In this document: one piece after another, positions 8,602 to 17,176 of the stretch
How positions within the stretch are numbered: position 1 is the first letter of the stretch
Layout: every line of letters starts with the position of its first letter
Source: Halofilum ochraceum
GTDB taxonomy: Bacteria; Pseudomonadota; Gammaproteobacteria; XJ16; Halofilaceae
Assembly (NCBI RefSeq): GCF_001614315.2
Contig: NZ_LVEG02000022.1
Coordinates: forward strand, 1-41,929
Length of the DNA: 41,929 nt
Reading direction: 5' to 3'
The notes under the pieces: generated by a model
Told to the model about the DNA's origin: nothing
The model's database searches: none
Seen by the model: the letters and a program-made list of their open reading frames with translations, nothing else
Made by a program: the position numbers and the translations under genes

Positions 8602-11600
8602 ATCTTTCCGCCTTCAGCGTCCGCCGCCCCGTGCTGACGGCCATGGTGACCCTGATCGCCGTGGTCATCGGCGTGATGTCGCTGACGCGGCTGCCGGTCG
8701 ACCTGCTCCCGGATATCGAATACCCGTACATCACGGTCAACGTGGCCTACCCCAACGCCTCGCCGCAGGCGATGGAGGAACTGGTCGCCAAGCCGATCGA
8801 GAACGCGGTCGCCACCGTGCAGGGCATCGAGGAGATCACGGCCTCGACCTCGGAGGGCGTTGCCAACGTCCGGCTGCGGTTCGCCTGGGGCACCGATCTC
8901 GGCTTTGCCGCGATGGACGTGCGCGCCGCGATCGACGAGGAATACGAGGACCCGCCGGAAGGAGCGGAGCGCCCGCAGATCCGCAAGTTCGATACCTCCG
9001 ATGCGCCCATCATGCTCATCGGGGTGTTCAGCGAGATCGACCCGATCGCGCTGCGCAGCATCATCGACAACCGCCTCAGCTACCGGATTCAGCAGGTGCC
9101 GGGCGTCGCCCAGACCGATCTCTGGGGCGGGCCGGAACGCGAGATCCAGATCCGCCTGCGCCCGGAGCGCGTGCAGGCGCTGGATCTGCCGCTGGCCGAT
9201 GTGGTCGAGACCCTGCGCGAATCCAATCTCAACCGCCCCGGCGGCTCCATCGAGCAGGGCTACACGGAATACACCGTCCGTGTGCCCGGGCGCTACGAGA
9301 ACCTCGACGAGGTCCGTAACGAGATCGTGGCCGTGCGCAACGGCGCGCCGGTGCGTCTCGGCCAGGTGGCGGAGATCGCCGACACGCAGAAACGCGTGAC
9401 GCGGATCATCCGGATCAATGGCGAACCGGGGATCCGCATCGCCGTACGCAAGCAGTCCGGTGCCAACACGGTCGAGGTGGCCGAGCGCCTGAAGGCCGAG
9501 ATCGAACGCATGAATGCGGATTTGCCGCAGATCGACATGCGCACGCTGTTCGATACATCCGAGTACATCGAACGCTCGATCCGCAACGCGACCCTGGCGA
9601 TGCTGGCCGGCGCCGCGCTGGCGATCGCGGTGCTGCTGTTCTTCCTGCGCAACCTGCGCGCCACGCTCGTCGTCGCGACCGCGATCCCGGTATCGGTGAT
9701 CACCACCTTCGCGCTCATCTACTTCGGCGGCTTTTCGCTCAACCTGATGACGCTCGGCGGACTCGCCCTGGGCGTCGGCCTTATGGTGGACAGCGCAATC
9801 GTCGTGCTGGAGAACATCGTCCGCCGTCACGAGGGCAACGGTGAGACGGCGAACCAATCCGCCGACCGCGGCGCCAGCGAAGTGGCGGCGCCGGTGGTCG
9901 CGGGCACGCTCACGACGGTGGCGATCTTCGTCCCCATGTTCTTCGCCCAGGAACTCGCCGGGCAGCTGTTCAAGCAGCTGGCGTTCGTGGTCGCGTTTGC
10001 GCTCGCCTGTGCCCTGCTGGTGGCCCTGACCGTCGTGCCCATGCTCAGCGCCCGTCTGCTGCGCGGGCGGGCGCTGCGCGCGCCATGGCCGCTGCACGAG
10101 ATCGGCGAGGCGATCGGGGCCGGGCTGCGCCGGCTCGAGAGCGCCTACGTCCGCCTGCTGGACGGCTTGCTGGGGCGCTTCTGGCGGGTGCTCGGCGCGG
10201 CCGTGCTCCTGCTGGGCGCCGCGGTGGCCGCCGTGCCCCTGCTCGGCACCGAGTTCATGCCGGCCACCGACGAGGGCGAGGTCGAGGTGGACGTGGAGTT
10301 CCCCGCGGGCACGCGCCTGGACACGGTCGAGCGCGGCACCGCGCAGGCGCTGGAGGTCGTCCGCCGCGAGGTCCCGGAACTCATCAACACCGTCACCAGC
10401 GTCGGCTCCGGCTCCTACCGGCCGTCGGAATCCGCGGAGGGCGAGATCCGGATCTCGCTGCCCTCGCGCGCCGAGCGCGAGCGCTCTTCCGCGGAAGTGG
10501 CGGCCGATCTGCGTGCGGAGATCGGACCGGTCGCGGGTGCCGAGGTCCGGGTCCGCACCCGGCGTCCGTTCTTCCTGCGCGCCCTGTCCTCCGGGGAAGA
10601 GTCACTGGCCATCGAGGTCCGCGGGTACGAGTTCGAGACGCTCGAGGCGCTCGCGCACGAGGTGCAGCGCCGGATCCGCGACATCGAGGGCATCGTCGAC
10701 ACGCGCCTGTCGCGCGAGGGCGGCGAGCAGCAGCAGTTGATCCGCGTCGACCGCGACCGCGCCGCCGACCAGGGCGTGCGCGTCTCGGCCGTCGCGGAGA
10801 CCGTGGAGACCGCGATCTCCGGGCGCATCGCCTCACGCTTCCTCGACGCCGGCGACGAGATCGACATGCGCGTGCAGTTCCAGGGCAACGAGACCCTGCC
10901 CCCGCGCGAACTGCTCGACCTGCGCGTACCCCGCGCCGACGGCGGCCTCGTGCGCCTGGGCAACGTCGCCTCACTGGCGCGCGCCGAGGGCCCGGTGGTG
11001 ATCGACCGCAAGGACCAGACGCGCTTCATCGAGGTGCGCGGCAACCTGGCTGGTCGCGATATGGGCTCTGTGGTCGACGATGTCCAGGCGGCGCTCGCCG
11101 GTATGCCGATCCCCGATAATTACGACATCGTGCTCGCCGGCGATTACGAGGAACAGCAGTCGGCTTTCTCGTCACTGTTTCTGCAGATCCTGCTGGCGAT
11201 CGCGCTCGTCTACATGGTCATGGCGAGCCTCTACGAATCCTTCCGCGATCCGCTCATCGTGATGGGCTCGGTTCCGCTCGCGCTGATCGGCGTGGTGCTG
11301 GTGCTGTTCGCGACCGCGACTACGCTCAACGCCCAGTCACTCATCGGCTGCGTGATCCTGATCGGCATCGTGGTCAACAACGCCATCCTGATCGTCGACC
11401 AGGCGAACCGCCTGCGCGCGGAAGGCGAGACCATCAACGACGCGCTCAAAGAGGCCGGCCGACGCCGTCTGCGGCCCATCCTAATGACCGCGATGACCAC
11501 CATCCTCGCCCTGCTGCCGCTCGCCATCGGCGCCGGCGAAGGCGGCGAAACCCAGGCCCCGCTCGGCCGCGCCGTGGTCGGCGGGCTCCTGTTCTCGACG

Positions 11601-11672
11601 CTCATCACACTGGTCCTCATCCCGGTCATCTACGAACGCGTCCACCGTAATGATCCGCCTGTCAGGGCGTGA
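8598..11672 (+). CDS. RND efflux transporter permease
   Basis: Inner-membrane proton-driven efflux pump of the AcrB/AcrD/AcrF superfamily, 1024 residues, full length and starting with GTG in a four-base overlap with the adaptor gene. It has the usual duplicated plan: TM1, large porter loop, TM2-6 (NLRATLVVATAIPVSVITTF, GGLALGVGLMVDSAIVVLEN), a second loop, TM8-12. The proton-relay region differs from AcrB: Asp-Asp in TM4 is D398-S399, and the TM10 lysine is in an NN context (N927-N928), as in the SwrC-like and other non-AcrB branches. Substrate cannot be read from sequence. The first compound repeat begins nine bases after the stop codon. Confidence 0.94.
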   Translation: MNLSAFSVRRPVLTAMVTLIAVVIGVMSLTRLPVDLLPDIEYPYITVNVAYPNASPQAMEELVAKPIENAVATVQGIEEITASTSEGVANVRLRFAWGTDLGFAAMDVRAAIDEEYEDPPEGAERPQIRKFDTSDAPIMLIGVFSEIDPIALRSIIDNRLSYRIQQVPGVAQTDLWGGPEREIQIRLRPERVQALDLPLADVVETLRESNLNRPGGSIEQGYTEYTVRVPGRYENLDEVRNEIVAVRNGAPVRLGQVAEIADTQKRVTRIIRINGEPGIRIAVRKQSGANTVEVAERLKAEIERMNADLPQIDMRTLFDTSEYIERSIRNATLAMLAGAALAIAVLLFFLRNLRATLVVATAIPVSVITTFALIYFGGFSLNLMTLGGLALGVGLMVDSAIVVLENIVRRHEGNGETANQSADRGASEVAAPVVAGTLTTVAIFVPMFFAQELAGQLFKQLAFVVAFALACALLVALTVVPMLSARLLRGRALRAPWPLHEIGEAIGAGLRRLESAYVRLLDGLLGRFWRVLGAAVLLLGAAVAAVPLLGTEFMPATDEGEVEVDVEFPAGTRLDTVERGTAQALEVVRREVPELINTVTSVGSGSYRPSESAEGEIRISLPSRAERERSSAEVAADLRAEIGPVAGAEVRVRTRRPFFLRALSSGEESLAIEVRGYEFETLEALAHEVQRRIRDIEGIVDTRLSREGGEQQQLIRVDRDRAADQGVRVSAVAETVETAISGRIASRFLDAGDEIDMRVQFQGNETLPPRELLDLRVPRADGGLVRLGNVASLARAEGPVVIDRKDQTRFIEVRGNLAGRDMGSVVDDVQAALAGMPIPDNYDIVLAGDYEEQQSAFSSLFLQILLAIALVYMVMASLYESFRDPLIVMGSVPLALIGVVLVLFATATTLNAQSLIGCVILIGIVVNNAILIVDQANRLRAEGETINDALKEAGRRRLRPILMTAMTTILALLPLAIGAGEGGETQAPLGRAVVGGLLFSTLITLVLIPVIYERVHRNDPPVRA

Positions 11673-11680
11673 CGGTGGTT

Positions 11681-12061
11681 GGAACCACAGATGGACACGG
11701 ATGAACACGGATTGGCTCCCGGGCTGGCAGGGCTTCCGGGAGCCTCGCTGAAATCCAGTGCCGAACGAACCGTTTGCTGGAACCACGAATGAACACGAAT
11801 GGACACGAATGCTGCCGCTTGGGTTGGATCGCTCGCGGGAGCTTCGCTGACAGGCTCATTACGATTCGAACGGACAAGATCACGGAGTGGATGCGGTGTC
11901 AGCGCGAGCTCCGGCAGGCCTGGATTTCCCCAAAACCCCATTCGTGTTAATTCGTGTTCATTCGTGGTTCTGAATCCAGGTCCGATGGTGCGAGAGTGCG
12001 TCAGCTGAGCTCCCGAAAGCCGTGCCAGCCCGGGAGCCAATCCGTGTTCATCTGTGGTTCC
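11681..12061. repeat. Compound nested palindromic repeat, copy A
   Basis: Outer arms begin AACCACAGATGGACACGGAT and return as AATCCGTGTTCATCTGTGG at 12039-12057. Inner arms are AACCACGAATGAACACGAAT (11781-11800) and ATTCGTGTTCATTCGTGG (11950-11967). The arms are built from a degenerate 10-11 base unit (GATGAACACG-like). A second motif, GGGAGCTTCGCTGA and its complement, alternates with it. Copy B at 12994-13370 is nearly identical in its interior; copy C at 29196-29583 shares only arms and motif. Frames that read through it are repeat artefacts. It accounts for the 403-base gap between the permease and the deacetylase gene. Confidence 0.85.
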
Positions 12062-12075
12062 AGTAATCTTCTATC

Positions 12076-12963
12076 GTGAAACTGTTCTACTGTGATCATT
12101 TCGTGTTGCCGTTGCCCGACGGGCATCGGTTTCCGATGGACAAGTACCGGCGGTTGCGGGAGCGCTGTGCCGGGGATGGGCGGTTCGAGTTGATCGAGCC
12201 GTCGGCGGCGACGGATGACCAGCTCGCGCTCGCGCACGAGCGCGGGTATATCGATCGCGTGGTCGACGGGACCATGGATCGGCGCGAGGTGCGCGCCCTC
12301 GGTTTCCCTTGGTCAGCGGGTCTGGTGGAGCGCTCGCGGCGCTCGAACGGCGCGACCATCGCCGCCGGGCGCGTGGCCTTGGCGGAGGGGGCAGCGGGCA
12401 ACCTTGCGGGCGGTACGCACCATGCCCAGATCGCCGCCGCGCAGGGCTTCTGCGTGTTCAACGACTGCGCGGTCGCCGCGCGCACGCTCCAGCGCGAGGG
12501 TCTGATCCGGCGTGCGCTGGTCATCGATACCGACGTCCACCAGGGCAACGGTACGGCCGAGATATTCCAGGACGATCCGAGCGTCTACACCTTCTCCATT
12601 CACGGGGCACGCAACTTCCCCACGCATAAGGTCGACGGCGATCTCGATATCGGGCTCGACGATGGCGCCGACGACGAGGCATTCCTGCGCGCCCTGGAGC
12701 GCGGACTCGACACCGCGTTCACGGCTTTCGCGCCCGATCTGGTGTTCTACCTCGCCGGTGCCGACGCCTACGCCGGCGACCGCCTCGGGCGCCTCGCCGT
12801 CACCCCCGAAGGCCTGAACCAGCGCGACGCCCTCGTCGTCGACCGCTGCCGCCACGCCGGCCTGCCCGTGGTCGTCGTCATGGCCGGCGGCTACGCCCGC
12901 GAAATCGACACCATCGTCGACATCCACTTCGCCAGCATCCAACGCGTCGCCACCCTCGTCTGA
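12076..12963 (+). CDS. Histone deacetylase family (AcuC/APAH-like) protein
   Basis: Zinc amidohydrolase of the arginase/deacetylase fold, 295 residues; bacterial members deacetylate small molecules such as acetylpolyamines, or proteins. The catalytic set is present: GGTHHA (H115, H116), DTDVHQGNGT (D151, D153, H155), AGAD (D230) and the AGGY tyrosine near the C-terminus. The start codon is GTG with no obvious ribosome-binding site and lies only 14 bases after repeat A. Repeat B starts 31 bases after the stop. The gene is therefore bracketed by two same-orientation copies and has little room for its own promoter, so it may be transcribed from within the repeat or by read-through from the RND operon. 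Confidence 0.92.
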   Translation: MKLFYCDHFVLPLPDGHRFPMDKYRRLRERCAGDGRFELIEPSAATDDQLALAHERGYIDRVVDGTMDRREVRALGFPWSAGLVERSRRSNGATIAAGRVALAEGAAGNLAGGTHHAQIAAAQGFCVFNDCAVAARTLQREGLIRRALVIDTDVHQGNGTAEIFQDDPSVYTFSIHGARNFPTHKVDGDLDIGLDDGADDEAFLRALERGLDTAFTAFAPDLVFYLAGADAYAGDRLGRLAVTPEGLNQRDALVVDRCRHAGLPVVVVMAGGYAREIDTIVDIHFASIQRVATLV

Positions 12964-12993
12964 GGGTTTCAGGAGTCCGTGCGGCCGCTGTCT

Positions 12994-13370
12994 GAACCAC
13001 AGATGGACACAGATGAACACGGATTGGCTCCTGGCCTGGCAGGGCTTCCGGGAGCTTCGCTGAAATCCAGTGCCGAAAGAACCGTTTGCTGGAACCACGA
13101 ATGAACACGAATTAACACGAATGCTGCCGCTTGGGTTGGATCGCTCGCGCGAGCTTCGCTGACAGGCTCATTACGATTCGAACGGACAAGATCACGGAGT
13201 GGATGCGGTGTCAGCGCGAGCTCCAGCAAGCCTGCATCACCTCAACCCCATTCGTGTTCATTCGTGGTTCTGAATCCTGGACCGACATTGCGAGAGTGCC
13301 TCAGCGAAGCTCCCCGGAGCTCACGGGGCCACCTGTGCCCTCTGTGTTGATCCGTGTCCATCTGTGGTTC
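12994..13370. repeat. Compound nested palindromic repeat, copy B
   Basis: Same orientation and architecture as copy A. The interior from about 13050 to 13230 matches copy A (about 11740-11920) with only scattered substitutions, including the stretch around GATTCGAACGGACAAGATCA, which copy C lacks. Outer left arm starts AACCACAGATGGACACAGAT; right arm ends TCCGTGTCCATCTGTGG. The inner right arm has one unit fewer than copy A, so unit number varies. No gene is supported inside. It accounts for most of the 449-base gap after the deacetylase gene. Confidence 0.85.
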
Positions 13371-13412
13371 ACCACATCGTTCGGCTGACTGGCAAACGGA
13401 TACGGGACTCGA

Positions 13413-14216
13413 TCAGGCGATGGGTACGCTGCAGGCGCTGGGGAGGGTGAGGTCGACGGCTACGGGGAGGTGGTCGGACTGGCTGTCGTCGAGAACGCTC
13501 ATGCGTTCGATGCGCAGCTCCGGGGTCGTGAGGATGTGATCAAAGTTATGCAGGGGGCGCCAGGCGGGCCAGGTGTTGAGTTCCGCGATGGGCTCGACCA
13601 GTTCCGTGCGGTTGAAGAAGCGGCGCATCTCCGGCGCGCCATGAGGCGCGTTGAAATCGCCCATGACGACCGCGTGCGGGGAATCGGCGATCAACTCGGC
13701 GATGAAATCGAGTTGCTGCTGTCGGGTCTGGCGCCCCAGCGCCAGATGCACGACCACGACACTGAGCCGGCCCTCACCGGAACCGAAATCGAGCATGATG
13801 CCCCCGCGCCCGGGCACGCGGCCGGGCAGCGCGAAGCGCTGAATGCGGTCCGGTTCGGTCCGCGACAGGGCCCCGATACTGTGCTGGGCCAACCGGCCTA
13901 CACGGCGATTGGTGCGCTCGATCCACCAGGGATAGCCGCCGCGGCGGGCGAGGTATTCGGTCTGGCCAAGGAAGCCCGTTCGCAGGCTGCCGGCGTCCGC
14001 CTCCTGGACGGCGACGAGGTCGTAGCCGCGCATCTGATCGGCGATGGCCGCCAGCGTGCGCAGGCGTTCGCGGTGCGGCAGGATATGTTTCCAGCCACCG
14101 GTGACGTATTGGCGGAACGTCCCCGTACGGATACCGACCTGGATGTTGTAAGAGAGCAGGCGGAACAGGCCGCTCCCCTCGGTGGCCCGGGCCTGCGACG
14201 ACTCAGTCGCGCTCAC
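13413..14216 (-). CDS. Endonuclease/exonuclease/phosphatase family protein
   Basis: Metal-dependent phosphodiesterase fold, 267 residues, start GTG. Motifs of the EEP family are in order: LLSYNIQVG with the metal-site Asn, DLVAVQEAD with the metal-binding Glu, VVVVHLALG, VMGDFNAPHGAPE, and the final SDHLPVAVDL with the catalytic Asp-His. There is no clear signal peptide. Substrate could be DNA, RNA, a nucleotide or a phospholipid and cannot be told from sequence. It overlaps the 3' end of dsbA by 14 bases and is probably co-transcribed with it. The EEP-dsbA-cytochrome c4 neighbourhood is familiar from other gammaproteobacteria. Confidence 0.88.
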   Translation of the reverse strand: MSATESSQARATEGSGLFRLLSYNIQVGIRTGTFRQYVTGGWKHILPHRERLRTLAAIADQMRGYDLVAVQEADAGSLRTGFLGQTEYLARRGGYPWWIERTNRRVGRLAQHSIGALSRTEPDRIQRFALPGRVPGRGGIMLDFGSGEGRLSVVVVHLALGRQTRQQQLDFIAELIADSPHAVVMGDFNAPHGAPEMRRFFNRTELVEPIAELNTWPAWRPLHNFDHILTTPELRIERMSVLDDSQSDHLPVAVDLTLPSACSVPIA

Positions 14217-14820
14217 CGCGTGCCGCCGCCACCCGTTCGTCGATCACCTCGATCATGCGGTCGAAATTGCCGGCCATGCTGCCCGAGGTGATGTAACGCC
14301 CGTCAATGACCACCGAGGGCGTTCCGGAAACTCCGTAGGTCTGCTGCAGGTCGCGCGCGCGCTGCATTCGCGTGTTGACGCCGAGGGAGTTCATGGCACT
14401 CACGAATTCCTCACCATCGAGGCCGAGGGAGGTCACGAACTCGCCGATCTCTTCCTCGCTCCGCATGCGCTTGCCGTCCTCATGCATCGCACGGAACATT
14501 GGCATGTGGAATTCGTCGAGAACCTCCAGCGCCTGCGCGGCGAAGAAGGCCCGTCCGTGCAGCGCCCAGCGCTCCGAGAGTACCGCCGGGATATGCCGGA
14601 ACTCGACTTCGTCGGGCTTCGACTCCTCCCATTGCGCGATTCTGGGGGCAAACCGGTAGCAATGGGGGCAGCCGTACCAGAAGAACTCCGTGACCTGGAT
14701 GCCCTCGGAGTCACCCGGGCCTGCGGATGAATCGATGACCCGATAGTCGGCCGCAGGGACCACCGGTGCGAAAGCCAAAAGGCACAGGGCCGCGACTACG
14801 GCCTGGATGAAACGCTGCAT
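14203..14820 (-). CDS. dsbA: Thiol:disulfide interchange protein DsbA
   Basis: Periplasmic oxidant that introduces disulfide bonds into exported proteins. From the ATG at 14820 it is 205 residues with a signal peptide (FIQAVVAALCLLAFAPVVPA). The active site is FFWYGCPHC (C51, C54), and the cis-proline is in GVSGTPSVVIDG. The start was chosen because GGAGAG lies about eight bases upstream and the signal peptide begins there; an in-frame ATG at 14850 would only add a non-signal extension. It follows cytochrome c4 on the same strand by about 90 bases. Its oxidant DsbB is not in the window. Confidence 0.94.
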   Translation of the reverse strand: MQRFIQAVVAALCLLAFAPVVPAADYRVIDSSAGPGDSEGIQVTEFFWYGCPHCYRFAPRIAQWEESKPDEVEFRHIPAVLSERWALHGRAFFAAQALEVLDEFHMPMFRAMHEDGKRMRSEEEIGEFVTSLGLDGEEFVSAMNSLGVNTRMQRARDLQQTYGVSGTPSVVIDGRYITSGSMAGNFDRMIEVIDERVAAARGERD

Positions 14821-14911
14821 GATCAGGGCTCTCCGGACGGATTCCATCATCCGACCATCGCGCGCCGCGGAAGTTCAGGTCCACCGCGTCGCAGGGTTCG
14901 AGCCGGCCGTA

Positions 14912-15550
14912 TCAGTTGAGGCCGGCCATATATTCGGACACGGCCCGGATCTCTTCGTCGCTCATCTCGCTGGCGAGCGAACGCATCATGGCCGCGCGAT
15001 CATTCGCCCGCTCGCCGGAACGGAAGTATTCGAGCTGCGTGATCAGATACTGTGCGTACTGGCCGCCGACATCGGGATAATTGGCAGCGGGGTTGCCGCG
15101 GCCGCGCGGGCCGTGGCATGCGATGCATGCGGCCACGCCCTTGTCCGGGATGCCGCCGAGATAGATCTTCTGCCCCCGGTCGACGCGTTCCTCGTTGCTG
15201 GCACCCATGGTCTTCTGCGGCTGATTCGCGTAAAAAGCGGCCAGATCGCGCATATCCTGCTTGCTCAGATCGGCCACCATACCGGCCATCTGGGCGTTGG
15301 CGCGCTCCTCGCCTTTCTTGAAATCCATGAGCTGCTTATAGGTGTAGGCCGCATGCTGCCCGGCGATGTTCGGCCACTGGGCGTTGGGGCTGTTGCCATC
15401 GGGCCCGTGACAGGCCGCGCAGGTCTGGCTGAGGGACTTGCCGGCCTCCGGGTCGCCGCCGTCGAGGTACGGCGTACCGTCCTGGGCCTTGGCGGTTCCG
15501 GTACCGGTGAGGAGTGCCGCGAACGCGATTGCCGTCACTGCCTTCTTCAT
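14912..15550 (-). CDS. Cytochrome c4 (diheme c-type cytochrome)
   Basis: Periplasmic diheme electron carrier, 212 residues from ATG 15550, with signal peptide KKAVTAIAFAALLTGTGTAKA. Two CxxCH haem sites are present, CAACH (C44-H48) and CIACH (C142-H146), each in a homologous half. Candidate axial methionines lie in NAQMAGM and in RAAMMRSLASEM. Family members pass electrons from the bc1 complex to terminal oxidases. The start was set by the signal peptide; an upstream in-frame extension to 15685 would run into the divergent engB gene. The cyt c4-dsbA order next to engB is conserved in Pseudomonas and relatives. Confidence 0.93.
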   Translation of the reverse strand: MKKAVTAIAFAALLTGTGTAKAQDGTPYLDGGDPEAGKSLSQTCAACHGPDGNSPNAQWPNIAGQHAAYTYKQLMDFKKGEERANAQMAGMVADLSKQDMRDLAAFYANQPQKTMGASNEERVDRGQKIYLGGIPDKGVAACIACHGPRGRGNPAANYPDVGGQYAQYLITQLEYFRSGERANDRAAMMRSLASEMSDEEIRAVSEYMAGLN

Positions 15551-15671
15551 GCTCGATCGACTCCGTAGAATGCACCCCGCCCGGCGCCGGACGGCCCGCG
15601 CTTGAGCGCCCGAAACTATACCAGAGTACCCATCCCGATCAATTACAGTGGTCCTTGCCCGGAGCGAATCG

Positions 15672-16286
15672 ATGACCGACCCCAATCGCTATGCGCGCGT
15701 CGACTTCGGCGGCAGCGTCGCCCGGCTCGCCCAGCTGCCCCCGGACACCGGCCGTGAGGTCGCCTTCGCGGGCCGCTCGAATGCCGGCAAATCGAGCGCC
15801 CTCAACGCGGTAACGGGGCGTCGCGGGCTCGCCCGCGTCGGCAAAACGCCGGGGCGGACCCAGTTGATCAACCTGTTCGAACTCGGCGACGACCGTCGGC
15901 TGGTGGATCTGCCCGGCTACGGCTACGCGAAAGTACCGGAACAGACACGCCGCAACTGGGAGCGACTGCTCGCATCCTATCTTGAGCAGCGGCAGTCGCT
16001 GGTCGGTGTCGTTCTCATCCTCGATTCGCGCCGTGGTCTGACGAGCCTCGACTGGCAACTGGTCGAACTGCTGCAACCGACAGGTGCCGCCCTGCACGGC
16101 ATTCTGACCAAGGCGGACAAGCTCAGCCGGGGGCAGGCGGCGAAGGCACTCGAGTCCGTACGTGGCGAGCTCGGCCGGGCTGGGGTGGATGCGACGCTGC
16201 AGCTGTTCTCGGCGACGCACGGTCAGGGTATCGACGACCTGCACGGCCTGCTCGACGAATGGTATGGCTGGGCGGACATTCCGTAA
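15672..16286 (+). CDS. engB: Ribosome biogenesis GTP-binding protein YihA/EngB/YsxC
   Basis: Essential TRAFAC-class GTPase for large ribosomal subunit assembly, 204 residues. The P-loop is GRSNAGKSS, G3 is DLPGYGYAKV (the DLPGYGYA signature of this family), G4 is TKADKL and G5 is SATHGQG. The start is the ATG preceded by CCCGGAG; an upstream in-frame GTG at 15648 lacks a ribosome-binding site. Divergent from cytochrome c4, sharing a promoter region of about 120 bases. Confidence 0.96.
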   Translation: MTDPNRYARVDFGGSVARLAQLPPDTGREVAFAGRSNAGKSSALNAVTGRRGLARVGKTPGRTQLINLFELGDDRRLVDLPGYGYAKVPEQTRRNWERLLASYLEQRQSLVGVVLILDSRRGLTSLDWQLVELLQPTGAALHGILTKADKLSRGQAAKALESVRGELGRAGVDATLQLFSATHGQGIDDLHGLLDEWYGWADIP

Positions 16287-16611
16287 GAGGGCCCCGGCGC
16301 CGCCCTGGGCGTCGGGGCAAGGCATCCCGGCGGTTCGCCGGGTGCCCGCCGAGGGAGGAGGCGGGCTGGCACCCCGGGAAGGGCGCCGTATTGATTGTGA
16401 CAACACAACGGCGCGTTGGTTCCCCGCACCGGCCGGTTTCCGCAAAGCCGACGCTCGATCCGCCCGCACACGCATCCGAACCCCAGCCCATGCGCGAACA
16501 GCCCGGCGGTCAAACCCGGTAAATGCGGTGGCCGCTCCCATCGTCGTCGCGGATTGCGATTACCGCGTTCGCCCGTAGACTGCAGCCGAAGGCCTGACAC
16601 TGGAAGAGCGC
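16287..16611. other. Intergenic region with G+C-rich hairpins
   Basis: No gene is supported in these 325 bases. After engB there is a cluster of stems: CCCGGCG/CGCCGGG with a GTT loop (16326-16342), a wider CGGCGCC/GGCGCCG pair enclosing it (about 16297 to 16388), and a small TTGTG/CACAA hairpin (16395-16408). The 3' part resembles a plain leader for the following gene, with TAGACT near 16577 as a weak -10. Confidence 0.5.
16326..16342. terminator. Stem-loop after engB
   Basis: Perfect 7-bp stem CCCGGCG/CGCCGGG with a three-base GTT loop, 40 bases after the engB stop. There is no T-tract, so it is either a weak or Rho-assisted terminator, or a repeat-derived hairpin. Confidence 0.35.
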
Positions 16612-17058
16612 ATGGACTCCGCAACGTTGTCGCCGCGCACCGCCGGGGTGCTGGGTTACGCCGGGCTCATCCCGTTCGTGCTCGCGGCCCTCATGCTCCA
16701 CGGCCCCTGGCCGGGGACAGCGCTGGCCGCGCAGGTTTTCATCGCCTATGGGGCCACGATCCTCGCGTTTCTCGGCGGGATCCAGTGGGGGCTGGCTCTG
16801 AGCCCCGGCAGCGGGCGCGCGACGGAGCGCGCGGTCGTGGGCGTTCTCCCCTCGCTGGTCGCCTGGCTGGCGCTTCTGGTGTCGGCAGCAACGGCGACGA
16901 TCGTCCTCGCGGGCGGATTCGCTGCACTGCTGCTGTGGGAACGCGTCCGGTGTCCGGTCACGGGATCGCCCTGGTATCCCGGTCTGCGGGCCCGCCTGAC
17001 CGCGGCGGTTCTGGCCTGTCATGCCGCAGCGCTCGCGGGGATCGTGACCAGCGCCTGA
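16612..17058 (+). CDS. DUF3429 family membrane protein
   Basis: Integral inner-membrane protein of 148 residues with about four to five helices: VLGYAGLIPFVLAALML, AAQVFIAYGATILAFLGGI, VVGVLPSLVAWLALLVS, IVLAGGFAALLLW and LTAAVLACHAAALAG. The LGYAGLIPF start, the AYGATILAFLGGIQWG motif and the late tryptophan/tyrosine pair are the features by which DUF3429 proteins are recognised. No function is established. A GGAAGAGCGC stretch precedes the ATG. It stands alone between engB and the large c-di-GMP protein. Confidence 0.85.
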   Translation: MDSATLSPRTAGVLGYAGLIPFVLAALMLHGPWPGTALAAQVFIAYGATILAFLGGIQWGLALSPGSGRATERAVVGVLPSLVAWLALLVSAATATIVLAGGFAALLLWERVRCPVTGSPWYPGLRARLTAAVLACHAAALAGIVTSA

Positions 17059-17176
17059 TCCTGTCCCGGGCCCACTGCATCCGGGCAGCAACGTGCTATC
17101 GTCGCCCGTGCAAGAAGCCATAACGCGACGCCCCGAAACGCAAGGCCGCACGGGGCCGTTGCAGCAAAGGACGCCC

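Noticed and set aside
8178-10097. 639-codon antisense frame over the RND genes
   Set aside because: Low-complexity, charged translation opposite well-conserved RND genes; shadow of the codon bias.
11781-11811. CRISPR-like short tandem units
   Set aside because: Units are 10-11 bases, contiguous without spacers and part of palindrome arms; there are no cas genes.
11630-12040. Minus-strand frame through repeat copy A, and similar ones in copies B and C
   Set aside because: The translations (FVSIRVHSWF, SVSICG and the like) come from the GAACACGAAT repeat units themselves and recur wherever such repeats occur.
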